Of a DNA stretch of 64,000 bases, positions 1 to 8,026 are shown in pieces (position 1 is the stretch's first letter; each line of letters begins with the position of its first letter). This DNA comes from CAJQQK01 sp963696075 (GTDB lineage: Bacteria > Pseudomonadota > Alphaproteobacteria > Rhizobiales > Hyphomicrobiaceae): assembly GCA_963696075.1 (NCBI GenBank), contig CAVOJD010000006.1, positions 186,001-250,000 on the forward strand. Direction: 5' to 3'. Under the pieces are notes generated by a model, which saw nothing but the letters and a program-made list of their open reading frames with translations, made no database searches and was not told the origin of the DNA. The position numbers and the translations under genes were made by a program.

Positions 1-222
1 GGTGTCGGCGCGTTCCGTGGCGCCGGCGAAGCCTACGTCATCAACCGGATCAATACCGATCCGAAGACCGCGGAAGCCTTCCAGCATCTGCTCCATCCCG
101 GCTTCACCCTGGTCATCACCGACGCGGCGGCGCATGCCCACACCCGCTCCGGCCGCAGCTTCGTGATCGCGACGCATCACGATCCCGCGGAATGGGAGAC
201 CCGCGTCTTCCAGCAGAACTGA
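1..222 (+). CDS. C-terminal end of a possible L,D-transpeptidase-type protein (partial)
   Basis: The open frame enters from the left edge and stops at TGA 220-222, leaving 73 residues. The visible segment contains LLHPGFTLVITD, followed by a short loop and TRSGRSFVIATH. This resembles the C-terminal segment of proteobacterial L,D-transpeptidases (YkuD family), where an 'LTPGSSLIVSD'-like strand precedes a 'GTDFIV' strand. The catalytic His/Cys region would lie outside the window, so function cannot be confirmed. If correct, it is an envelope enzyme acting on peptidoglycan. An intrinsic terminator follows directly, so it ends its transcription unit. Confidence 0.45.
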   Translation, partial: GVGAFRGAGEAYVINRINTDPKTAEAFQHLLHPGFTLVITDAAAHAHTRSGRSFVIATHHDPAEWETRVFQQN

Positions 223-244
223 TCCGTTCTCCCATGCGTTGTTG

Positions 245-275
245 AAGCGGGCCGCATCTCAGGCCCGCTTTTTTT
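245..275 (+). terminator. Rho-independent terminator
   Basis: A nine-base stem, AAGCGGGCC (245-253) with GGCCCGCTT (262-270), is separated by an 8-nt loop and runs into seven T (269-275). It sits 23 bp after the stop of the partial gene at the left edge. Confidence 0.85.
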
Positions 276-317
276 ACGTTTCCTGAAACGCGCTTGTTCC
301 AACCCCGGAGAGTTGCC

Positions 318-1308
318 ATGCCGACGCCGAAGCTGCTCGTCACCTACGAGGCGGGCGATGCCTCCCGCGAGATCATCGAAAGCGCCGCCGGCACCGACCT
401 CGACGTGGTCTACCTTCGCGACGTATCTCCTGCGGATCGCAGCGCCGCCCTTGCGTCCGCCGACGCGCTTCTGGCCATGAATACCGCGAAGGAACTTGAG
501 CCAGGCGAGGTCGGCCTGATTTCCGGCGCCAGACTCATCCAGTTCGTCGCCTCCGGCGTTGACTTCGTCCCGCTGGGCGATCTCCCAGATAATCTCACCA
601 TCGCCTCCAACGGCGGCGCGTATGCCGAACCCATGGCCGAACACGCCGTTATGATGACGCTCGCAGCCTTCAAGCGTCTCTCGGTTGAACAAAACAAGAT
701 GACGGCCGGAACCTTCGATCAGTTCGAGTCCAACCGAATGCTCTCCGGGGCGGTCTGCGGCATTCTCGGCTTCGGCGGCATCGGCAAGGCGACGGCCCGC
801 CTGATGCGTGCCTTCGGCGCCAAGGTTCACGCCATCAACCGCAGCTGGCGCGACCGACGAGCCGGTCGACTGGATCGGCACCGACGCCGATCTCGGCCAG
901 CTTCTCAAGGCCTCCGACGTCCTGGTCCTCAGCCTGCCCCTGACCCCCGCGAGCGAGCGACTGATCGGCAAGGCCGAACTGGCAGCCATGAAACCCGACG
1001 CCGTCCTCGTCAATCTTGCCCGCGGCGAAATCGTCGACGAAACCGCTCTCTACGAGCACTTGAAGGCCAACCCGGATTTCTGGGCCTGCATCGATGCCTG
1101 GTGGGTCGAGCCAATCCGCCACGGCCGCTTCGAGATGGCTCATGATTTCCTGGCGCTGCCCAACGTCGTCGCCTCGCCGCACAACTCTGCGTCCGTCCAC
1201 GGCTGGCGCAAGGTCTCACTCGGCCGCGCCGTCGCCAATATCCGCCGCGTGCTGGTCGAGGGCGAAGCGCCGAATTTCATCGTCAGGCCGGGCGACCGGA
1301 TGGGCTAG
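318..1308 (+). pseudogene. D-isomer 2-hydroxyacid dehydrogenase, frameshifted by one base
   Basis: NAD(P)-dependent oxidoreductase of the D-2-hydroxyacid dehydrogenase family, interconverting 2-oxo and D-2-hydroxy acids in the cytoplasm. ATG 318 is preceded by CGGAGAG (306-312). The N-terminal half ends in the Rossmann motif GILGFGGIGKATARL. The catalytic half carries the family Arg (NLARGEIVDE), Glu (WWVEP) and His (PHNSA). The two halves lie in different frames: removing T846 joins AINRS directly to GATDEPVDW and gives an intact 329-residue protein. Because everything on both sides is conserved, this is either a very recent inactivation or a sequencing/assembly error. The specific substrate cannot be read from the sequence. 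Confidence 0.85.
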
Positions 1309-1343
1309 GTGGCAGTCTGCTTCGGCCAAAGCGCAATGCTCAG

Positions 1344-1454
1344 GTGTCATCCCGGACGCGCGTTAGCGCGAGCCGGGACCCAGGGCCAGAAACGCATACG
1401 ATTGGGTTGATCGCCCTGGGTCCCGGCTCTCCCTCCGGTCGGCCGGGATGACAC
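1344..1454. repeat. Long imperfect inverted repeat in the intergenic spacer
   Basis: The outer arms GTGTCATCCCGG (1344-1355) and CCGGGATGACAC (1443-1454) are perfect complements. Inner arms AGCCGGGACCCAGGGC (1371-1386) and GCCCTGGGTCCCGGCT (1413-1428) also pair. It lies between convergent genes and could fold into a long cruciform or a bidirectional transcription end. The sequence resembles the dispersed REP-like intergenic palindromes of alphaproteobacteria. No second copy was noticed in this window. Confidence 0.75.
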
Positions 1455-1469
1455 GGTGATCAAGTCGGC

Positions 1470-2243
1470 TCACCCCTCGCCGGCGAGCACCCGCTTGGCC
1501 GCTGGCACCGTCTCGGAGGTGAACCAGCCCGCCCGTTGCGGATCATCGAGATTGGCGACCGTGCGCGCGATCTTGTCGATTACGTCCCCGCGCAATTGCC
1601 GCTTGATCGCCGCATAGGCTTCCGCCGGGCTTCGTGCCATCTCGCGCGCCTTTTCGATCGCGCGCGCTTCGACGGCGTCCGGCGCGATGACTTCATCGAA
1701 AATGCCGCCCGCGTGCGCCTCGCTCATGCTCACCGGCTGTCCCGTCAAGAGCAGCCGCCGCGCCAGCGCCGGGGTCAATTCCGCCCGCGCGATCTCGATC
1801 GGCGCCACCGGGAACGCAACACCGACCCGCACTTCCGCAAGTCCGAACAGCGCCTTGCCCTCGCCGCCGATCCGATAGTCCGCCGCAAGAATGAAAAACA
1901 ACCCGCCCGCAATCGCATGCCCGGTCGCCGCCACCACCAGCGGTTTCGGAAAGGCATAGAGCGTGCCGTAGCACGCGTTCAGTCCGTCGACGACGGCGCG
2001 CTGGGTCTCGGCATCGAACGATGGCAACGCCTTGAGGTCCATGCCGCCCGAGAAGACCTTCTCGTAGCCCTTGAGAACGACCGCACGCACGGAGGCATCG
2101 TCCGCGAAAGCCTGAAAGGCACGGTCAATCTCATCGAGAAAGTCGGCCGTCAGCGCGTTCGCCGGTGGCCGGTCAAGCTGCACCACGACGATGCCGTCCT
2201 CATGCCGCGTCTCGATCAGCCGCTTGCTGGTCTCATCACTCAC
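1470..2243 (-). CDS. Enoyl-CoA hydratase/isomerase family protein (crotonase fold)
   Basis: A 257-residue crotonase-superfamily protein acting on an acyl-CoA thioester. The two oxyanion-hole loops are visible: FSGGMDLK near residue 65 and GHAIAGG near residue 108. Length is typical of a single-domain hydratase or isomerase. Sequence alone does not decide between hydration, isomerisation and another crotonase reaction. It starts 42 bp after the stop of fdsA on the same strand and is probably the last gene of that operon, although a role in formate oxidation is not evident. The long intergenic inverted repeat lies just beyond its 3' end. Confidence 0.88.
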   Translation of the reverse strand: MSDETSKRLIETRHEDGIVVVQLDRPPANALTADFLDEIDRAFQAFADDASVRAVVLKGYEKVFSGGMDLKALPSFDAETQRAVVDGLNACYGTLYAFPKPLVVAATGHAIAGGLFFILAADYRIGGEGKALFGLAEVRVGVAFPVAPIEIARAELTPALARRLLLTGQPVSMSEAHAGGIFDEVIAPDAVEARAIEKAREMARSPAEAYAAIKRQLRGDVIDKIARTVANLDDPQRAGWFTSETVPAAKRVLAGEG

Positions 2244-2285
2244 GTTTCACCTCTTCCTGGTTCGCGCGCAGGCCGGGTCATTGGT

Positions 2286-5069
2286 TCACTCCGCCGCTTC
2301 AACCTCGGCTTCCGCCCTCTCGATGCGCGCTGCGCAGAATTTGAACTCCGGGATCTTGCCCATCGGATCGAGCTGCGGGTTGGTCAGCAGGTTCGCTGCT
2401 GCCTCCGCGAAGCAGAACGGAATGAACACCATGCCTTCCGCGACGTCCCGGTCTTCGCGCGCCTTGAGCGTGACCTCGCCGCGCCGCGTCGCAACCCGCA
2501 CCATGTCCCCCGGCGCAACACCGAGACGCTTCATGTCCCAGCGGTTCAGCGCGGCAATGGCCTCGGGCTCCAGCGCGTCGAGCGCCTCGGCCCGCCGCGT
2601 CATCGCACCCGTGTGCCAGTGCTCCAGCAGCCGGCCCGTGGTCAGCACCATCGGATAATCATCGTCCGGCAATTCGTCGGGCGGCGTGACATCGGCTGCA
2701 ACGATCCGCCCACGGCCCGAAGCGGTCGGAAAGCCCTTGGCAAAGATGATCTCGTTGCCCGGCTGGTCTGGCGCATCTGCCGGATAGGTGACGCTCTCTT
2801 CCCGTTCGATCCGCTCCCATGAGATGTTGGCGAGCGACGGCATCACCTGCGCCATCTCGTTAAACACCTCACGCGGATGGCTGTAGGTCCACCCAAGCCC
2901 GAGCCGGTTGGCCATCTGGGTCACGATCGCCCAGTCCGCCCGCGCCTCGCCCGGCGGGTCGATCACCGGCCGCGCCATCTGCACCTGCCGGTTGGTATTC
3001 GTGTACGTGCCGGCCTTCTCAGCGTGCGCGGCGGCAGGCAGGATGACGTCGGCGTGCCACGCCGTTTCCGTCATGAATATGTCCTGGACGACGAGATGCT
3101 CGAGCTTGGCGAGCGCGGCCCGCGCATGGCTCTGGTCGGGGTCCGACATCGCCGGGTTCTCACCCAGGATATACATCGCCTTGATCTGGTCGGCGTGAAT
3201 GGCGTCCATGATCTCGACGACGGTGAGCCCCTTCACCGGGTCCATCGGCCGGCCCCAGAATGCTTCGTACTGCTTGCGGATCTCCGCGTCCTCGACCGAC
3301 TTGTAGTCGGGATAGACCATCGGGATCAGGCCGGCGTCGGAGGCCCCTTGCACGTTGTTCTGTCCGCGCAGCGGATGCAGCCCCGTCCCCGGCCGCCCGA
3401 TCTGCCCCGTCGTCAGCGCCAGCGCGATCAGGCAGCGCGCATTGTCCGTGCCGTGAACGTGCTGCGAAATGCCCATGCCCCAGAAGATGATCGAAGCCGA
3501 TGAGCGCGCATAAAGCCGCGCGACCTCGCGGATCGTCTCCGCCGGAATGCCGCACACATCGGCCATCTTCTCCGGCGGGAATGCCGTGATCCGCGCCGCA
3601 AGGTCCTCAAATCCCTCCGTGTTGGCCTGCACGTATTGCTGGTCGACCAGCCCCTCGCTCACGATCACGTTCAGCATCGCGTTGAGCAGCGCCACGTCCG
3701 TGCCCGCCTTGAACCGCAGGATGTGGCTTGCATACCGCGCAATGCCCTGCGCCTGGCCGCGCGGGTCCATCACGATCAGCTTGGCGCCGCGCTTGGCTGC
3801 GTTCTTGAGATAGGTTGCGGCAACGGGATGGTTCTCCGCCGGTCGCGCCCCGATCACGATGATGCATTCGGCATCGCCTGCCGCCGTAAACGGCGCCGTC
3901 ACCGCGCCGGAGTTCAAGCCTTCCATCAGCGCCGCGACGGACGAGGCGTGGCAAAGCCGCGTGCAATGGTCGACGTTGTTGGTCTCGAACCGCTGCCGGA
4001 TCAGCTTCTGGAAAAGGTATGCTTCCTCGTTCGAACATTTCGCCGAGCCGAACCCGGCGATGGCCTTGCCGCCATCGCGCCCATGCACGGCCGCAAGGCC
4101 GCCTGTCGCAGCCTCCAGCGCCTCCTCCCACGTCGCCTCGCGGAAGTAGGTCGAAACATCGTCGCGGCTGATTTCGACGTTGCCGGTTTTCGCCGGCGCG
4201 TCCTCGCGCCGAATGAGCGGCACCGTCAGCCGGTCGGGATGGTGGATATAGTCGAACCCGAACCGGCCCTTGACGCACAGCCGGTTCTCGTTCGCCGGCC
4301 CGTCGCGGCCATCGACCTTGAGAATACGGTTGCCGTCCGTGTAGACCCGCGTCTGGCACCCCACCCCGCAATAGGGGCACAGCGTGTCGACGGTCTTGTC
4401 GGCGAACGCCTCGCGCACGCCCGTCTCACTGAGCAGGTTCGCTTCCATCAGCGCCCCTGTCGGGCACGCCTGAACACATTCCCCGCAGGCAACGCACGTG
4501 CTCTCGCCCATCGCGTCGTCGAAGTCGAAGACGATCTTCGCGTTGTGCCCCCTGTAGGCCATGCCGATCACGTCGTTCGACTGCACCTCGCGGCACGCCC
4601 GGACGCACAGATTACAATGGATGCAGGCATCGAGGTTCACGGCAATCGCGGTGTGACTCGTATCGCTCTCGATCGCCTCGCGCGCCGGATAGCGGCTCGT
4701 CTCCGCGATCCCCATATCGCCGACCCACGTCCAGAAGGCGGACTGGGGATCGTGCGCGACCGACTTCGCGGGCTGGTCCGCGAGAAGCAGTTCAAACACC
4801 ATCTCGCGCGATTTGGTCGCCCGCTCCGACTGCGTCTTCACCTTCATGCCATCTGCCGGCTTGCGAACGCACGAGGCAGCGAGCACCCGCTCGCCGTCGA
4901 TCTCGACCATGCACGCCCGGCAATTGCCGTCCGCCCGGTAACCCTTCTCAGGACGCCAGCACAGGTGCGGAATGGTCGTGCCCGCGCGCTGGGCAACCTG
5001 CCAGATCGTCTCGTCTGGCGCCGCTTCCACAACACGGCCATCGAGTTCAAATGTGATCTTGTCGCCCAT
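2286..5069 (-). CDS. fdsA: NAD-dependent formate dehydrogenase, molybdopterin alpha subunit (Fds type)
   Basis: A 927-residue catalytic subunit that oxidises formate to CO2 at a bis-MGD molybdenum or tungsten centre in the cytoplasm. In order it has an N-terminal [2Fe-2S] domain (C37, C50, C53, C67), two ferredoxin clusters (C149/152/155/159 and C192/195/198/202), the Mo-domain [4Fe-4S] cluster (CPYCGVGC at 231-238 plus C265), and the large molybdopterin domain. The metal ligand lies in HCTRLCHASS. It is Cys373, not selenocysteine, followed by the catalytic His374. The extra Cys-containing 'HxxxC' cluster region of NuoG-like relatives is replaced by HDPQSAFW. The partner diaphorase is encoded upstream in the same operon (6025-7726). 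No fdhD, fdsD or fdsC is in view. Confidence 0.95.
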   Translation of the reverse strand: MGDKITFELDGRVVEAAPDETIWQVAQRAGTTIPHLCWRPEKGYRADGNCRACMVEIDGERVLAASCVRKPADGMKVKTQSERATKSREMVFELLLADQPAKSVAHDPQSAFWTWVGDMGIAETSRYPAREAIESDTSHTAIAVNLDACIHCNLCVRACREVQSNDVIGMAYRGHNAKIVFDFDDAMGESTCVACGECVQACPTGALMEANLLSETGVREAFADKTVDTLCPYCGVGCQTRVYTDGNRILKVDGRDGPANENRLCVKGRFGFDYIHHPDRLTVPLIRREDAPAKTGNVEISRDDVSTYFREATWEEALEAATGGLAAVHGRDGGKAIAGFGSAKCSNEEAYLFQKLIRQRFETNNVDHCTRLCHASSVAALMEGLNSGAVTAPFTAAGDAECIIVIGARPAENHPVAATYLKNAAKRGAKLIVMDPRGQAQGIARYASHILRFKAGTDVALLNAMLNVIVSEGLVDQQYVQANTEGFEDLAARITAFPPEKMADVCGIPAETIREVARLYARSSASIIFWGMGISQHVHGTDNARCLIALALTTGQIGRPGTGLHPLRGQNNVQGASDAGLIPMVYPDYKSVEDAEIRKQYEAFWGRPMDPVKGLTVVEIMDAIHADQIKAMYILGENPAMSDPDQSHARAALAKLEHLVVQDIFMTETAWHADVILPAAAHAEKAGTYTNTNRQVQMARPVIDPPGEARADWAIVTQMANRLGLGWTYSHPREVFNEMAQVMPSLANISWERIEREESVTYPADAPDQPGNEIIFAKGFPTASGRGRIVAADVTPPDELPDDDYPMVLTTGRLLEHWHTGAMTRRAEALDALEPEAIAALNRWDMKRLGVAPGDMVRVATRRGEVTLKAREDRDVAEGMVFIPFCFAEAAANLLTNPQLDPMGKIPEFKFCAARIERAEAEVEAAE

Positions 5070-5111
5070 GGAGTTCCTCTGTCGCGGCCATCGCTGAGTG
5101 GCCGTGTCTAG

Positions 5112-5747
5112 TTAGTGGCCCTGTTTGTGATGCGCGCCGTGGCCGTGATGGCCACCATGGCCGCCTGCCGCACCCGTGTACCCGCGAAGTTTATCGTACT
5201 GGCGCCGCTGATGCGCGCTGAGCAGCGCCGCCGTTGCAATATGCGCCTCAAGATGCGTCAGGCGAAGTGCCACGCGCCGCTCGCCGGCAGTCATTGCTGC
5301 GGCACGCAGTTGATCGGGCGTGGCAGCGGCGGACCGGAACACATCATCCACCGTGCGCTCCGCCTCGATGTAAAGCCTGCCGGCTTCGATTGCGGCCGCC
5401 TTCATCGCCTCGAAGATCGCCTCGACCTCACGGCGTTGTTCCGCCGTGAGCTTCAGTTCCGCGGCAAGTTCGATGACATGCGCCGGCCCTGGATAGCCGT
5501 TGAGTTCGGCGGGCTTGGCAAGCCCCCATCCCTGGCCGGCCTCGATCTGCGCGAGGTCAGACGGTGACAGCGACGTCACGGCCCGCCCCTGCTCGCCCGC
5601 ATAGGGCTGCGCGCTAGCGTCTCGTCCCCCGTCTCTTCCGCCGTCTCTTCCCCCGTCTCGTCCCCCGTCTCGTCCCCCGTCTCGTCCCATGACAGGGCTG
5701 GCGGCTGCCAGAACCGCGAACGCGATGATGACGGCGCGGCAGATCAT
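5112..5747 (-). CDS. Exported His-rich Spy/CpxP-like protein with GRDG repeats
   Basis: A 211-residue protein with a signal peptide (hydrophobic residues 4-19). Residues about 21-44 are six near-perfect copies of a Gly-Arg-Asp-Gly unit. A helical middle follows with LTAEQRREVEAIFEAM and LSAHQRRQYDKLRGY, similar in layout to Spy/CpxP/ZraP-type periplasmic LTxxQ chaperones and metal sensors. The tail from about residue 195 is His/Gly-rich and suited to metal binding. Its start overlaps the cupin stop by four bases (ATGA), and fdsA begins 42 bp after its stop, so it is embedded in the formate dehydrogenase operon. A periplasmic protein between subunits of a cytoplasmic enzyme is unusual. The function is unknown. 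Confidence 0.8.
   Translation of the reverse strand: MICRAVIIAFAVLAAASPVMGRDGGRDGGRDGGRDGGRDGGRDASAQPYAGEQGRAVTSLSPSDLAQIEAGQGWGLAKPAELNGYPGPAHVIELAAELKLTAEQRREVEAIFEAMKAAAIEAGRLYIEAERTVDDVFRSAAATPDQLRAAAMTAGERRVALRLTHLEAHIATAALLSAHQRRQYDKLRGYTGAAGGHGGHHGHGAHHKQGH
5619..5690 (-). repeat. Six-unit 12-bp coding tandem repeat
   Basis: Six consecutive 12-bp units begin at 5619, 5631, 5643, 5655, 5667 and 5679. The consensus on the plus strand is GTCTCGTCCCCC. Units 2 and 3 carry substitutions and the last ends in CAT. Each unit encodes Gly-Arg-Asp-Gly on the minus strand, and the period of 12 keeps frame when copy number changes. Confidence 0.95.
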
Positions 5748-6025
5748 TTCAGTTCGATCTCCACGAACGCAAACTCGAAGTCATTGGCGTTGATCACGTT
5801 GTGATGCACGCCGGCTTTGCGGAAATAGGATTGTCCCGCCTTGAGTTCGGCGAACGTCTCTTCCCCCTCCGGTGAGACGATCTTGAGGCGCCCGTCACCC
5901 GACGGCACCACCACATAGTCCATTCCATGCACATGAACGCCGGTCTCAGCCCCTGGCGCAAACCGCCATTCGGTCACCCGGACACGGTCGTTATCTTCCT
6001 GAACGGTCGCCACTGCCTGGGCCAT
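5744..6025 (-). CDS. Small single-domain cupin protein in the fds operon
   Basis: A 93-residue cupin beginning MAQAVATVQ. The start is set by the TGATG junction with the upstream gene (stop 6027-6025, start 6025-6023). The cupin signature is present: GVHVHGMDYVVVPSGDG supplies the first motif with two His, and the second is AGVHHNVINAN. This is a small beta-barrel that may bind a metal or a small ligand. The stop overlaps the start of the next gene (ATGA), so translation is coupled on both sides. It is not one of the classical fdsGBACD genes. A maturation, sensing or formaldehyde/formate-related role is only a guess. Confidence 0.85.
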   Translation of the reverse strand: MAQAVATVQEDNDRVRVTEWRFAPGAETGVHVHGMDYVVVPSGDGRLKIVSPEGEETFAELKAGQSYFRKAGVHHNVINANDFEFAFVEIELK

Positions 6026-7726
6026 CAAAGATCCTCCGGAAAATATTTCAGCACGCTGCGTATCGGGTTCGGCGCGGCTTGGCCCAGTCCGCAGATCGAG
6101 GCGTCCGCCATCACGACCGACAGATCCTCGAGCACGGCTGCGTCCCACGTCTCAGCCTGCATCAGTGCGAGCGCCTTCTCTGTGCCGTTGCGGCACGGCG
6201 TACATTGCCCGCAGCTCTCGTCCCGGAAGAAGTCGATCAGGTTCCGCGCGACATCCTTCATGTCATCCTGGTCCGACAGGATGACGACCGCATGGCTGCC
6301 AACGAACGAGCCATGTTCTTCAAGTCGCCCGAAGTCGAGCGGAATGTCCGCCATGTCAGCCGGCAGGATGCCACCGGATGCGCCACCGGGCAGATAGCCC
6401 TTGAAACGATGACCCTCGGTCATGCCGCCGGCAAGCTCGATCAGCTCATTCGCCGTCGTCCCGGCCGCCGTCAGGATCACGCCGGGTTGCTTGACGCGGC
6501 CAGACACCGAATACGACCTGAGCCCCTTCGCACCGTTCTTGCCTTGTGACGCGAACCAGTCGGCCCCCTTGGCCAAAATCTCCGGCACCCAATAGAGCGA
6601 CTCGATATTGTTGACGAGCGTCGGCCGCCCGAAAATGCCGGCCTGGGCGACATACGGCGGACGGTGCCGCGGCAGCCCGCGCTTGCCTTCGATGCTTTCG
6701 ATCATCGCGGATTCTTCACCGCAGATGTAGGCGCCAGCGCCCGCGCCGCAGCACGATCTTTGTGTGCGCCGAAAGCCCGGCTGCCTCCACCTTCGCAATC
6801 TCTGCGATGAGGATCTTGCGCGCCGCCGGGTATTCATCGCGCAGATATATATAAACTGCCTCGGCTCCAACCGCCCACGCGCCGATCAGCATTCCTTCGA
6901 GAAAGGCATGCGGGCGCGTCTCCAGGAAATGCCGGTCCTTGAAGGTGCCCGGCTCCCCTTCATCACCGTTGACCGCCATCAGTCTGGGCCCCGGCGCCTC
7001 GCGCACCAGCCCCCACTTGCGTCCCGTTGGAAATCCCGCCCCGCCAAGCCCTCTGAGCCCGCCGTCGGAAAGCGTCGCCACAACCTCGTCGACAGACCGT
7101 TGCCCCGAGACGCATTCGCCGAGCACGGCGTAACCGCCCGCGGCCCGATAGGCCTCAAAGTCTTCGTAGTCCGGCATCTCCGGCGCGAAGTCACCACCTG
7201 CAACCGTTGCAAGCACGCTTGCCGCCGTGGCGTGGTCGACGGCGCGATGTCCGACTTCGGCAACCGGCGCCGTCGCGCATCTCCCCATGCACGGCGCTGC
7301 AACGATCCGCACATTGTCGCCTTTGCCTGCCTTGAGCGCGCCAGCTAGTGCTTCCGACCCCGCCAGCATGCACGACAGCGACTGGCACACACGGATCGTC
7401 ACCGGCTCGGGACGCGCCTCGCCGTCGGCGACGATATCGAAGTGGGCATAGAACGAGGCAACCTCGTAGATCTCCGCCATCTGCAGCCCCATCACTTCGC
7501 CGAGCGCTTGGAGATGGCCCGCCGGCAGACAGCCTTCGCTGTCCTGGATGAGGTGAAGATATTCGATCAGTTCGTCGCGCTGGATGTCACGATCGCCAAG
7601 TAGCGCCTTGATCGCCGCGATGTCCTCCGCGACCACCTGTCGGCCTTTGGGAAACGGCGCGCCCTTGCGCCGGCCGGAGCCGGGGTGAATGCGGCGTGGC
7701 CGCTTGTCATCGCTGACGTGATTCAT
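6025..7726 (-). pseudogene. fdsB: Formate dehydrogenase FdsG-FdsB (NuoE-NuoF) fusion, frameshifted by one base
   Basis: The diaphorase part of the NAD-linked formate dehydrogenase, passing electrons from FdsA to NAD+. The N-terminal ~160 residues are a NuoE-like thioredoxin-fold domain with the [2Fe-2S] cysteines in CQSLSC and APCMGRC. The NuoF-like part has the FMN/NADH motif GLGGAGFPTGRKWG, GAGAYICGEES and the [4Fe-4S] motif ESCGQCTPCRNG with a distal CGLG. The frame breaks between KIVLRRG and GAGAYICGEES. One surplus C in the CCC at 6740-6742 explains it, and removal restores 566 residues. ATG 7726 has GGAG upstream. The intact flanks suggest a sequencing error or a very fresh mutation. 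Confidence 0.9.
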
Positions 7727-8026
7727 ATCGTCTCCTGCCTGGGCCAGGCGCGCGCCCCGGCATGCTGTGCCGCGTGGTCATGAACGTGAAGCCAATGAGC
7801 CTGTGTCGACACCGCCATCATGCCGAAACACGCCATCACTTGGGCCGGCTGGCAAGGTAAACCGCCACCGCCTCATTATATCTCATGAAACCTACACTGC
7901 GTTGCCATCACCCGACAATTCCATACCCGATGGGATCGTTGATGGCGCCCCTTGCATCGCCTTGCGCCAGGGCAGAAACTGCCCGGATCAGCCGCCTGAG
8001 GATGAACGGACGACGGAGTGAAAGCA
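7727..8026. promoter_or_regulatory. Divergent intergenic region between the formate dehydrogenase operon and phyH
   Basis: 300 bp separate two divergent starts, so both promoters should lie here. No convincing sigma-70 hexamer pair, FNR box or strong palindrome was found. The only clear signals are the ribosome-binding sites at each end (GGAG before 7726 on the minus strand and CGGAGTG at 8014-8020 on the plus strand). Confidence 0.5.

Noticed and set aside
2286..5069. Selenocysteine in formate dehydrogenase
   Set aside because: The metal-ligand codon in HCTRLCHASS encodes Cys373. The reading frame has no internal TGA, so this enzyme is of the cysteine type.
6716..6870. Recoding or programmed frameshift in fdsGB
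   Set aside because: There is no slippery heptamer plus downstream structure at the junction. A single surplus base in a CCC run explains the break more simply.
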